From Diogma glabrata (lineage: Eukaryota; Arthropoda; Insecta; Diptera; Cylindrotomidae): a stretch of 64,000 bases of DNA. The stretch lies in NCBI GenBank assembly GCA_963693315.1, contig OY856186.1, forward strand, positions 460,893,272-460,957,271, given 5' to 3'. The notes under the pieces are model-generated. The model was not told where the DNA came from. It did not search any database and worked only from the letters and a program-made list of their open reading frames with translations. Made by a program: the position numbers and the translations under genes. Below, one piece after another: positions 19,899-30,528 of the stretch; the first letter of the stretch is position 1, and each line of letters begins with the position of its first letter.

Positions 19899-22565
19899 AC
19901 ATGTCATCGAAACCACAGGTCAACCTGTGTATCGGAAAGCGAGACGGCTCGATCGCAATAAACTCGAAATTGCAAAACGCGAATTTCAGTACATGGTGAA
20001 TAATGGTATATGTCAACCTTCAAAATCACCATGGGCAAGTCCTCTGCACATGGTACTGAAAACGAACGGGGAATATCGTCTGTGCGGGGATTACAGGGAA
20101 TTAAATTCAAATACCCAGTCCCCCATATTCAGGACTTCAACCATCTACTCCACGGGAAGCAAATTTTTTCGGTAGTTGATTTGGTTAGAGCATATAATCA
20201 AATCCCGGTTAGTCCGACGGATGTTCCTAAAACTGCCATCATAACGCCATTCGGGTTATTCGAATTCAAGAAAATGACCTTTGGACTACGAAATGCAGCT
20301 CAAACATTTCAACGCTTCATGCAACACGTACTAACCAATCTCGATTTCGCTTTTGTATATTTAGACGATATACTAATCGCGTCCAAAAATGAAGACGAAC
20401 ACGTAACTCATTTGCGACAATTATTCGATCGATTACGTCAGTACGGAATGGTTGTCAACGTTAATAAATGCGTTTAAGGCGAAAAAGAAGTCAAGTTCTT
20501 GGGTCAATTAGTCAATAAAGACGGAGTGAAACCCCTCCCAGAAAAGGTACACTCAATTTGCGAATTTCCTGAACCTACAGATGTACGTGGACTACGTCGC
20601 TTCTTAGCAATGTCCAACTTCTACCGAAGGTTCATAAAGGATGCAGCAACGATACAAACACCATTACTGAGTTTTTTAGTCGGCAACAAGAAGAACGACA
20701 AGAAACTAATTTCATGGACGGAAGAATCTCGAAACGCTTTCAGCAAATGTAAACAGGCATTAGCAGATGCCGCCTTGCTGGCACACCCAGCACCGAACAA
20801 AGAAATCGCATTAATGGTTGACGCGTCTGATTTCGCTATGGGAGCAGTAATACAACAACGAGTTGATAATTACTGGCAACCGCTAGCCTATTTCTCTCGA
20901 AAATTCAACGAAACACAACGCAAATACAGCACGTACGACCGCGAGCTAATAGCGATATTCACAGCAGTTAAATATTTCAGGCACATCTTGGAAGCACACG
21001 CATTTATTATCTATACAGATCATAAACCGATAACGTTCGCGTTCCGACAAAAACCGGATAAAGCTTCACCCAGGCAAACACGACAACTAGACTTCATAGG
21101 TCAATTCTGTACAGATATACGACACATATCTGGTTCTGTTAACATAGTGGCTGACGCGTTATCACGCATTACGTCGATTGATACGTTCCCACTCGCAGAA
21201 ATATTCACAGACATCACTGATGCACAAAATAACGATGAGGAATTGACTATGATACTTAACAGTGACACAAGTCTCAAACTATCCAAATTACAACTACCAA
21301 ACAGCGACTTGGAGATGTATTGCGATACAACCACGACACAAATTCGTCCTTACGTACCGAAAGTATTACGACGATCGATCTTTAAACATTTTCACAACAT
21401 GGCACATCCTGGAATCAGAGCAACAACTCAGCTAATCAAATCCAGATTCGTGTGGCCATCTATAACTAAAGATTGCATCAACTGGACTCGAAGCTGTGTA
21501 CCGTGTCAACGGGCGAAAGTATCACGTCATACAAAAAGCGAACTAGGTATATTCAAGGTACCAGATCAACGATTTACACACGTAAATATCGACTTGGTTG
21601 GACCATTACCTGTCTCACAGGGATACACCTACTGCTTAACATGCGTTGACCGTTTTTCACGCTGGACGGAAGCTTTCCCGATCGAAGACATAACCGCCGA
21701 GACTGTCGCAAAGTCATTCTACGTAAACTGGATCACTCGATTTGGCGTCCCACAAGCGGTAACGACAGATCAAGGTCGCCAATTCGACTCAAATCTATTC
21801 CGCGAACTGAACCAATTTTTAGGGATGAAACATTTTCGCACGACACCATACCACCCACAATCCAACGGATTAATTGAGAGGTGGCATCGTGACATTAAAG
21901 CGGCAATCAAAAGCCACGTCACGGAAAGTTGGGTCGATGTCTTACCAACAATTATGTTAGGTATGAAGGCGGTCATGCATCCAGACCTTGGAGCAACAAC
22001 CGCAGAAATGGTTTACGGCACAACTATCCGTTTGCCAGGCGAATTTTTCGATCCAAAACAAAATTTCGAAAATCAAAGTCAACTCGTAGAACGAATTAAA
22101 AACGATTTTAATAACTTGAAACCACGGCAAACTTCAAATCATGGAAAACAAACGATCTTCGTCAATAAAGATCTGAAAACCTGTTCTCACGTTTTCGTTA
22201 GGAACGATAAGGTGCGAACGCCTTTGCAACCACCTTATGACGGTCCTTACGAGATCATCGAGCGTAACGCGAAGATTTTTAAACTTAACATAAAGTCAAA
22301 ACATGTTAACATTTCGATTGACAGACTCAAACCTTGCTTCTTACTAGCCGACACCACCAACGAAACATTAACTCAGTTAACGACCGAGGAGGACACCACA
22401 ACATCCAACTTATCACACATACGGACTAAAACGTTATCAGATCAAACACATTTAAGTCCCAATACCAACAAGGAGACAAGAACTGGTCGCAAAATACGTC
22501 TACCAGTAAGGTTCCTCGAACCCCTCAACACTTCGACAATAGTTATCGTTCCAACTACGTCGTAA
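19899..22565 (+). pseudogene. gypsy-1 pol: RT, RNase H, integrase
   Basis: The frame resumes after the nested element at HVIETTGQP. RT blocks: WASPLHMVLKTNGEYRLCG, then a small deletion with a frame change near 20100, then [28 protein letters not shown] and the active site FVYLDDILIA. An in-frame TAA sits at 20475-20477. RNase H follows with [19 protein letters not shown] and TDHKPITF. Integrase has a zinc domain (H...[11 protein letters not shown]) and the triad: D in [10 protein letters not shown] in [11 protein letters not shown] in NGLIERWHR. The C-terminal part ends DRLKPCF plus a tail to 22565. It is about as diverged from gypsy-2 as two families of one clade. The stop and frame change mark it as inactive. 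Confidence 0.9.
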
Positions 22566-22580
22566 CTGGTGGGGGAGTGC
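22566..22580 (+). promoter_or_regulatory. gypsy-1 polypurine tract
   Basis: A GGTGGGGGAG run directly before the 3' LTR (TGTGGTG at 22581) would prime plus-strand synthesis. The equivalent tract of gypsy-2 is at 52982-52991. Confidence 0.7.
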
Positions 22581-22830
22581 TGTGGTGACTAGGGTGAACA
22601 CTGTGCACCCGTGTAAACAATCATTCGATTAATAACAATGGATAAAACTAGATGGCGAGAGTTGTAGGCTGTCAAAATAAAAAACACATTGTTAATAATA
22701 ATAAAAATTACTTTTTACTTTTTCGTTTTCTCGAACAGTCGAGTTACATAAATTAAATATAATTTTACTTACCTGTATATTGATATTGTTTTCTCGTTAC
22801 GAAATCTGAAATAAATAAAGTTAAACATTA
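22581..22830 (+). repeat. gypsy-1 3' LTR, first part
   Basis: It begins TGTGGTGACTAGGG, matching the 5' remnant at 8445. An AATAAATAAAG cluster near 22813 could be a polyadenylation signal. The LTR is cut by a LINE whose exact 5' junction I cannot fix to better than about 20 bases. Confidence 0.75.
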
Positions 22831-23110
22831 CCCTAGTGTCAAAAATTCCATAAAATTAAATGAAGTAACTAGAGAACAACATGAAATTAAACGTCAGATT
22901 TATTTTAACTCATATCTCTCTGTTTATAACAAGAATTTACTTAACAAGGCTAAAGAACTAAAATATTATAATTATAAATTTGTTTGGTTTGGCTATAACA
23001 ACCAAGTGTGTGTTCGCAAGGAACCTGATTCTAAGGTAATAATTATTCGTACTGTCGAGGACATAGAAGCATTGAAAAATAATACTAAAAGAGGAACAAA
23101 CGAAGAATAA
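22831..23110 (+). pseudogene. LINE ORF1, C-terminal remnant
   Basis: The frame ending in TAA at about 23110 includes NLLNKAKELKYYNYKFVWF and CVRKEPDSKVIIIRT. This is the conserved C-terminus of the ORF1 proteins found in CR1, L2 and related LINEs (YKYVWYKNG...ILLRK type). The N-terminus was lost by 5' truncation. Confidence 0.65.
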
Positions 23111-23183
23111 ATTAAGTATTATTCTACAAGTTTCATATATTATTTCGTGTTATTTTATTTGTTAATCTAAATTTTTTCTTTTA

Positions 23184-24240
23184 ATGAATTCAAATTCATT
23201 AGTTTTATATCCTAATATTGTTTCAAAATACTCTAACTTAAATTTATTTTCATCAAACAAGAACAAAGATAATCTCAACATTCTGTATCTTAATATCAGA
23301 AGTCTTCGTTATAAATTACAGGATCTTGAATTAATATTAAATTCTTATTCTGATTTAGTCCATGTGATAATTTTAACGGAAATTTATATATATGAAAATG
23401 AAAACAAATTCTACAACTTACATTCATATAATTCTTACTTCAGTAATAGAGATTCAAATATTGGCGGTGGATGCGCTGTGTTTGTCCATGAATCTATTCA
23501 ATCTTCATTCATTGCTAGTTCTTCTATAAATAATATTGAGTATATTGTAATTAATCTTTCAAATTTACATATTAATTTGGTTGGTGTTTATAGGTCACCT
23601 AGTTCTGATGTTGCAACTTTTTTAAATATATTTGAAAATAATATATTGAACCTAAAAAATTCAATAATTATGGGTGATTTCAATTTTAATTTGCAAGACA
23701 AAGATGATAATGTTGTTATTCAGTATTGCAATAACCAGCTGCGGATTTATGTATTTAAATTCTTTGGATATGAAAATGTCAACTAGAGTTTCTAACACAA
23801 GTTGTACAACAATTGATCATGTGATTACTGATATCATTAAAAATTTTGAAATTTCAATTACCGATTGTGATCTTTCGGATCACAAAATGTTACAGCTTCG
23901 TTTTTGCCTTGCTAATAAATCTAAACGTACCCCAACAATTTACTCAAAAAGTTTTATTGATTATTTTTCCATTAACAATGCCTCTATGTACAAAGATCAG
24001 ATAAATGAAGTACAAAATTTTTCGGAGTTCATTGATGTTACCCAAAACTGCATTCAAAACAATACAGTCTTAATTCCAAATTCCAAATCACGTCAAAAAT
24101 TTTTAAATCCCTGGTTTAGTGATAAATTGCTGAGGATTAAAAAAATCAAGGACTATTTTTATAAATTGAGATTGAAATTTCCTGACAACCTATATGTTAT
24201 TTCTCAATTTAGATTTTATAGAAATAATTTAAAAGTATAG
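23184..24240 (+). pseudogene. LINE ORF2, endonuclease part
   Basis: An apurinic endonuclease-like domain: LNILYLNIRSLRYK (N-terminal strand), a GGGCAVFV block, GVYRSPSS, the metal-site motif IMGDFNFN and, after a frame change near 23740, the catalytic SDHKMLQL. The following linker ends at a TAG at 24240. The domain nicks target DNA. The frame change and stop make this copy inactive. Confidence 0.85.
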
Positions 24241-26029
24241 TGCTTGAATGCCAAAAAAAGTTATTATAATAGTCTCATTTCTAAAAATATTGCTAATCCT
24301 AGTTATTTGTGGAAAATTGTAAATGAACTAATTTATAACAAAAGTAATAAGCAATCAGTCATTACAAAAATTTAAAAAAAAGACATAGAACTAATGCACC
24401 CAATTAAAATTGCAAATGCTTTTAACGAACACTTTATTGAGGTAGGATCAAAACATAATCAACAATTTTCAGTTTGCAATTTTTCTAATTTGACACCTTG
24501 TAGTCCGAAAAAAGGTATTAACTTTTATCTTACGCCTACTAGTGCAGTTGAGTTGGAATCTATAATTAAGGGTCTAAATTTATCTGCTGCTAACGGTGCT
24601 GATTGTATATCTTCTAGATTTTTAAAACAACAAATTAATGATATAATTAATCCACTAGAAAAGTTGATAAATTCTTGCTTAGAGAAATGTGAATTTCCGG
24701 ATAATTTAAAGATAGCCAAGGTTCTTCCATTATTTAAATCTGGAGAAAAAACAAATATGTCAAATTATAGACCAATTTCAATTTTGAACAGTGTTTCAAA
24801 AATATTTGAAAAAGTTTTGTTAGCTCGTCTTGAAACTTTTTTAGCTGCCAATGAAATAATTCATCCTCAGCAATTTGGTTTTACAAGTCGGTCAAGCACT
24901 TTAACTGCTTGTGTTCATATGATAGATTTTGTACAAAAAAATATTAGTAATGGTCTTTATGTTGCATTGCTTTTTGTTGATATATCTAAAGCTTTTGATT
25001 CCATTGATCATGAATTATTGCTTCAATGCTTATTTGATTTAGGAATAAAAGAGCCAGTTATTAGCATTTTTCGATCATATTTAAGTAACCGTATGCAATT
25101 TGTGCAAATTGGAGATACAAAAAGTGACTTGAAGCTTATTAAATCTGGTGTCCCTCAAGGTTCTATTTTGGGACCAATTTTATTTAATATAATGATTAAT
25201 GGCGTGTTTGATCTTTCTCTTAAAGGAAAAGTGCTATGCAGATGATTCTGCGTTCATGTATGCCTGCAAAAATCATACTGACTTGATTCTAGCTATTCAG
25301 GAAGATCTTTTGAAATTAGATTCATGGTTCAATTCGATTCGTTTAAACATAAATATAAATAAAACTAAATTCATGCTATTTAAATGTTCTGATTTAATTA
25401 ATAATTTACCTATGCTTCATAATAATGTAATTGAATCTGTTGAAATTTACAATTACCTTGGCCTAACAATCGATTTTAAATTAAATTGGGAGAAACACAT
25501 TCAAAACACCACAAAAAAAGTTTCACCTTTAATATTTGCTGTGAAAAGAATTCGTCATTTGGTTAGCCCAAATACGCTATGGTCCATTTATCATGCCCAT
25601 TTTGTTTCGCATTTGATTTATCTAAATCCTTTATGGAATTCTGCTACACAATCAAGGATTCACTGTTTAGAAGTGCTTCAAAATAGAATAATAAAAACCA
25701 TTAGGTTCCTGCCGAACTTACATCCAACAATAAAATTGTATGACCATAAAATTATTCCCTTTAGAAAAATATGTAAATCAGAAACATTAATATTTATATT
25801 TAAACTTAAAAATAATCTTATTAAAAATAATATTATATTAAGAAGAGCTAATGAGATCCACCATTATCAAACACGTAGAAATGCAGATTTCTTTATTGAT
25901 TTCAGAAAACTAAATGTAGGTAGAAGTTCAGTTTTGTTTTCTGGCTTGGCTGATTTTAATGCACTTCCTACTCCGTTAAAGATGGAAACATCTTTAACAA
26001 AATTCAAAATTAATGCACGACTTCTTTAA
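24241..26029 (+). pseudogene. LINE ORF2, reverse transcriptase part
   Basis: A linker with a stop at about 24375 leads into RT. Blocks: NYRPISILNSVSKIFEKVL, QQFGFTSRSST, LFVDISKAFDSIDHELL, SGVPQGSILGPILFN, then after a frame change near 25230 CYADDSAFMYA with the catalytic YADD. The thumb and C-terminal region run to the TAA at 26029. The block set is that of the CR1/Jockey assemblage. Two stops and frame changes per kilobase suggest moderate age. Confidence 0.85.
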
Positions 26030-26268
26030 TTTTTTCTAAATGTTGAGATTATGCTTTTGTTTTCATAAATACTTTTCTTAACACTAACTGTCTATTATAT
26101 TTTAATCATATCTTGTTTAATTTAACTATACTATTTTTATTATTTTACTCTAATTTACTAATTGTACTTCTGTTTTGTTGATCTTAATTTGAATTAATTG
26201 TTACTATTTCAAGGCTTTGCCTTTTTGTAACATGAAATGTTTAAATAAAGCAAAAAAAAAAAAAAAAA

Positions 26269-26615
26269 AGTGGAGTAAAAAGTTTATGTAACTTAAATGT
26301 AATTTAATCAAAAATAGGAAAATTAAATATAGTGTCATAAAGTCTAGAGTTAGTGTTGTTATTATTACAAGAAGAAACGTCTAGAATACTGAATCCAAAT
26401 ACTAAGTGTACTGCTAAAAGTCAATTGTTAGCATATTTATTATTGTGAGAAGAAACGCCTGGAATCTTGTGAAAAAACTGTTAAGTGGTGGAATGAAATA
26501 AACAAGACGCACCTTCCAACGAACATTTATATGGAGTCAAATATTATGGAGTATGTAGCTATCATAACCACCATTAGTAAAACCAACGTATATCAACCTT
26601 CTACCATAGGCTACA
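26269..26615 (+). repeat. gypsy-1 3' LTR, second part
   Basis: This is the stretch between the LINE poly(A) and the end CATAGGCTACA, followed by the target duplication TACT. It is assigned to the LTR by position, since no second full LTR remains for comparison. Confidence 0.7.
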
Positions 26616-26890
26616 TACTGTTGACGCAAATCGGATAAAAAATGAAAGAGCTGTGAATTTATGAATTTGACTCCTTTTTTGATTTTTCCCGATTTTCGCG
26701 AAACTTTGTATGGTGATATCTCATGAAAAACCACTTATTGAATTTTTTCGGTCAAATTAGTTTTTTTATTTTCACGAGACGAATATATTAACGCATTTTC
26801 AGACAAATCGGAAATGGTCACCTAAGACCCCCTCTCGATTTGATCTGAAATGGTCGTGCTAAGCTGTTGGTTCACTCTGCTGCCATTTTG
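26616..26890 (-). repeat. Dispersed repeat, copy 2, right piece (antisense)
   Basis: Reverse complement of about 4515-4775 (TTGACGCAAATCGGATAAAA ... GGTCACCTAAG). It continues the left piece at 8220-8444 after removal of gypsy-1. Confidence 0.85.
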
Positions 26891-27702
26891 TTGAGACACA
26901 GACTTACCCTTTGACATTGCAGGTATAGATACTGAAATTCAGCCAGGCCTAAATTTCAACACTACACAGTACAAAAAACTGGGTATCTCTGTCTCAAAAA
27001 CACGATAGCAGGTTTCATGCAACAGTAGCACGAAAAGAGAAAAGCAAAACAAAAATGGGGACACAAAAGACACTAACAAAATTGAAGAGTACAAATAAAG
27101 GGTTAAATTTGAAATTCCTACTAAAGGCTTGAAACCACATACAACGGAAACAGAAACCGAAACCGAATTTCATACATATTTTACAGAAACCGAATTTTTA
27201 TCTGTCAAATTTGTATGAAATTCGGTTTCTGTTTCTGTTTCCGTTGTATGTGAATGCCCGGCTTTACAACTAAAACGAGATTTTACATTTCCTATTACCA
27301 AGCAATACAAAACAAATTTATGCTTTAAAATAATAAATAAATTTATTACATCAAAGCAATAAAAGGTAAAATTTTACCTGCCTACCTGGTAACAGCAAAT
27401 ATGAAATACCAAATAATTTTTTAATAAAGAACAATTTCACCAATTATATAATTGTACGCCTCCGTTCTTCAACAATTTTATTTTCATAAACACTAACACA
27501 AACAGTATAATAGACACTTATTTTTCTATTTTCGATTATTTTTTGTTTGTTTCTTTTTCGTTTAAAATTTAGGAGATAACACTAACACAAACACTATAAC
27601 ATACACTTATTTTTCTATTTTCGATAATTTTTTTTTGATTTTTTTTTCCTTTAAAATTTAGGAGACAACCTTATTGGTCTGACTCCGATTGATGATTGAT
27701 CC
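26891..27702. other. Spacer with one inserted palindrome
   Basis: No gene. Besides the palindrome listed separately, there is a ~60-bp diverged direct repeat (CACTAACACAAACA...TTTTCTATTTTCGAT) at 27487-27545 and 27580-27630. Confidence 0.4.
27137..27254. repeat. 118-bp palindrome built on GGAAACAGAAACCG
   Basis: The left arm CACATACAACGGAAACAGAA mirrors the right arm ending TTCTGTTTCCGTTGTATGTG, around a ~35-base middle. It is probably a small foldback MITE; no duplication is clear. Confidence 0.7.
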
Positions 27703-27838
27703 CTATATCCCCATTCCTTCCATTTTCCTCATCTCCTTCCTTTATAGTCGACGTGGTATCTTCGGATATTCAAAGAGTCTAAATAATGAATATTTCATAT
27801 TTAGTGTGCTAAACATGTCTAACTAATTAATAAAAAAA
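27703..27838 (+). repeat. Poly(A)-ended retroposon tail, copy 2
   Basis: Matches 7326-7468 with a longer pyrimidine segment and only about nine A's at the end. The second copy supports a dispersed retroposon family. Confidence 0.7.
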
Positions 27839-29036
27839 AATCATTCAATTTCACCAATAAACATTTGAATTATACTAATAACAAATATTTATACGTCTGG
27901 CCTACTGGGATATCAAAAATTATCAGTTTAATTTTGAAATAATTAACTGATGTCACAGTAGACCAACGTATAATTCATAAAAAATAGATAAAAAAAAATG
28001 AAAAATGGCAAAACATTTTCTAAACGAATTCCCCTCGTTCGTTGATAAATTCTTATAATTTTTTGAAAAATTCCTCAAGCAAGTGGTATTGATAATAGCC
28101 CTCGGCCTACGGCCTCGTGCTTTCATCAATATATTTGCTTTCGAAATTTTAGGCAAAAAATTATTTCGAATTATCACCGCCCTTGGGAAATTACAACTGA
28201 AAATTTTTTGCCTGTTTTATTTTAATTTAAGCCAAAGAAATTCTCTAAAATATAATGACATCATTCAATTTCCCCAATAACATTTGAATTATACTAATAA
28301 CAAATATTTATACGTCTGGCCTACTGGGATATTAAATTATCAATCTAATTTTGAAATAGTTAACTGATATCACAGTAGGCCAACGTATAATTCATAAAAA
28401 ATATATAGAGAAATGAAAAATGGCAAAAAGTTTTCTAAACGAATTCCCCTCGTTTGTTTATAAATTCTCATAATTTTTTGAAAAACTCCTCAAGCAAGTG
28501 GTATTGATAATAGCCCTCGGCCTACGGCCTCGTGCTTTTATCAATATACTTGCTTTCGAAATTTTTGGCAAAAAATTATTTCGAATTATCACCGCCCTTG
28601 GGAAATTACAACTGAAAACTTTTTGCCTTAGTTTTATTTTAATTTAAACCAATGAAATTCTCTAAAATGTAATGACATCATTCAATTTCACCAATAAACA
28701 TTTGAATTATACTAATAACAAATATTTATACATCTGGCCTACTGGGATATTAAAAATTATCAGTCTAATTTTGAAATAATTAACTGATATCACAGTAGAC
28801 CAACGTATAATTCATAAAAAATATATAAAAAATGAAAAATGGCCAAACATTTTCTAAACGAATTCCCCTCGTTCGTTGTTAAATTCTCATAATTTTTTGA
28901 AAAATTCCTCAAGCAAGTGGTATTGATAATAGCCCTCGGTCTACGGCCTCGTGCTTTTATCAATATACTTGCTTTCGAAATTTTTGGCAAAAAATTATTT
29001 CGAATTATCACCGCCCTTGGGAAATTACAACTGATA
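27839..29036. repeat. Tandem repeat, ~418-bp unit, 2.9 copies
   Basis: Units start at about 27840, 28259 and 28678, each with TCATTCAATTTC(A/C)CCAATAA. Spacing is about 418 bases and similarity is high. Each unit holds an inner inverted repeat (TATACGTCTGGCCTACTGGG against CAGTAGACCAACGTATA) and a GC-rich palindromic block CCCTCGGCCTACGGCCTCG. The third unit is cut short where the palindrome array starts. The 60-150-codon frames here repeat with the unit and are not genes. Confidence 0.9.
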
Positions 29037-30528
29037 ATTTTTAAAATTATGCAAGTTGTGTTTTTTATGAAATCCCATATAAAATTTTTTGAATTTATTC
29101 TCTTATCCCCCTTTTGCAGCGCCTTTGCGGTAAATGCGGTAAACACCGCTATATAGAGCGATTTTTCTGTTCCGGTGTTTACCGCAATAGCGCTGCAAAA
29201 AGGGGATAAGAGAATAAATTGAAAAAATTTTATATGGGACACAACTTGAATAATTTTAAAAATTATTTATGAAATTTTTCTTTTTACTACAATAATAATT
29301 ATTATTTAAATTTGTTAATGAACTATTATTGACTATATATTAAGCTATATATTATATTATTATTGACTATTTATTAAATATAGAAAATATTTTATTTTCT
29401 TCTGTCCGTAAAACAAATACGAAAATAGGTTAAATTTTTCATACAACTTTGTATGGGAACTTTTGGTAATTTTTATGTTTCTTTTTTGAGCGAATTAAGA
29501 ATAATATTTTATATATTACGCTTACTATATAGTCAATAATATTTCATTAGAAAATTAAAATTGTTTAATTGTGGTAAAATGAGAAATCTTATAGATTACT
29601 TTTAAATTTATTCAAATTGAGTTTTGTATGAAATCCCATAGGAAATTTATTCTCTTATCTCCCTTTTGCAGCGCCATTGCGGTAAGCACCGGAACAGAAA
29701 AATCGCTCTGTAGAGTGTTTGCCGCAATGGCGCTGCAAATGGGGGATAGGAGAAAAAATCACAACACTTTTATATCGAACACAAATTGAATAATTTTAAA
29801 AGTCATCTATAGAATTTCTCATTTTACCACAATTGAACAATTTTAATTTGATTATAAAGTATTATTGACTATATATGAAGCGTAATATATAAAATATTAT
29901 TTTTAAGGCGCTAAAAAAACATAAAAATTGCCAAAATTTCCCATACAAAGTTGTATGAAAAATTTAACCTATTTTCGTATTTGTTTTACGGACAGAAAAA
30001 AATAAAATATTTTATATATTATGCTTAATATATAGTCAATAATAGTTCGTAAACAAATATAAATTATTCAAGTATAGTAATATGAGAAATTTCATAGATA
30101 ATTCTTAAAATTATGCAAGTTGTGTTTTGTATGAAATCCCATATAAATTTTTTGAATTTATTCTCTTATCCCCCTTTTGCAGCGCCATTGCGGTTAACAC
30201 CGGAACAGAAAAATCACTCTATAGGTCGATTTTTCTTTTCCGGTGTTTATCGCAATGGCGCTGCAAAAGGGGAATAAGAGAATAAATTCAAACAATTTTC
30301 TATGGGATTTCATACTAAACACAATTTGAATAATTTTAAAAATTATCTATAAGATTGCAATGGCGCTGCAAAAGGGGGATAAGAGAATAAATTAAAACAA
30401 ATTTATATGGGATTTCATACAAAACGCAACTAGAATAATTTAAAAAATTATCTATGAAATTTCTTATATTACTACAATTAAATAATTCAAATTGGTTTAT
30501 GACTATTATTGATTTGTAATGAAGCGCT
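29037..30528. repeat. Giant-palindrome array, block 1
   Basis: Three head-to-head palindromes with centres near 29155, 29705 and 30215, plus a half copy at 30354. The shared inner arm reads TTATCCCCCTTTTGCAGCGC then ATTGCGGTAAACACCGGAAC and AGAAAAATCG, followed by its mirror. The outer arm runs through TAAAATGAGAAATTTCATAG, ATTGACTATATATTAAGC and TTACGGACAGAA. The middle palindrome spans about 29385-30020. Neighbouring palindromes share their outer arms, so the series alternates orientation about every 260 bases. Confidence 0.9.

Larger units (their letters stand above)
22831..26268 (+). mobile_element. 5'-truncated CR1-like LINE inside the gypsy-1 LTR
   Basis: It starts within ORF1, carries nearly all of ORF2 and ends in a 3' UTR with AATAAAGC and a poly(A) run (26251-26268). 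Truncation at the 5' end plus an A tail is the usual outcome of target-primed reverse transcription. I could not identify a target duplication. Confidence 0.85.
8445..26615 (+). mobile_element. gypsy-1: degenerate CsRn1-like Ty3/gypsy element holding three nested insertions
   Basis: It begins TGTGGTGACTAGGG and ends CATAGGCTACA, flanked by a 4-bp duplication TACT (8441-8444 and 26616-26619). Internal order is gag, a C-x2-H-x9-C-x3-C zinc knuckle, protease, RT, RNase H and integrase, then a polypurine tract and 3' LTR. The CHCC-type Gag knuckle is characteristic of the CsRn1 clade. Its own sequence is interrupted by a hAT MITE (8656-8989), a complete 9.9-kb Ty3/gypsy element on the other strand (10018-19898) and a LINE (about 22831-26268). 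Most of the 5' LTR and the start of gag are deleted. Frameshifts and a stop show that it is dead. Confidence 0.9.
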
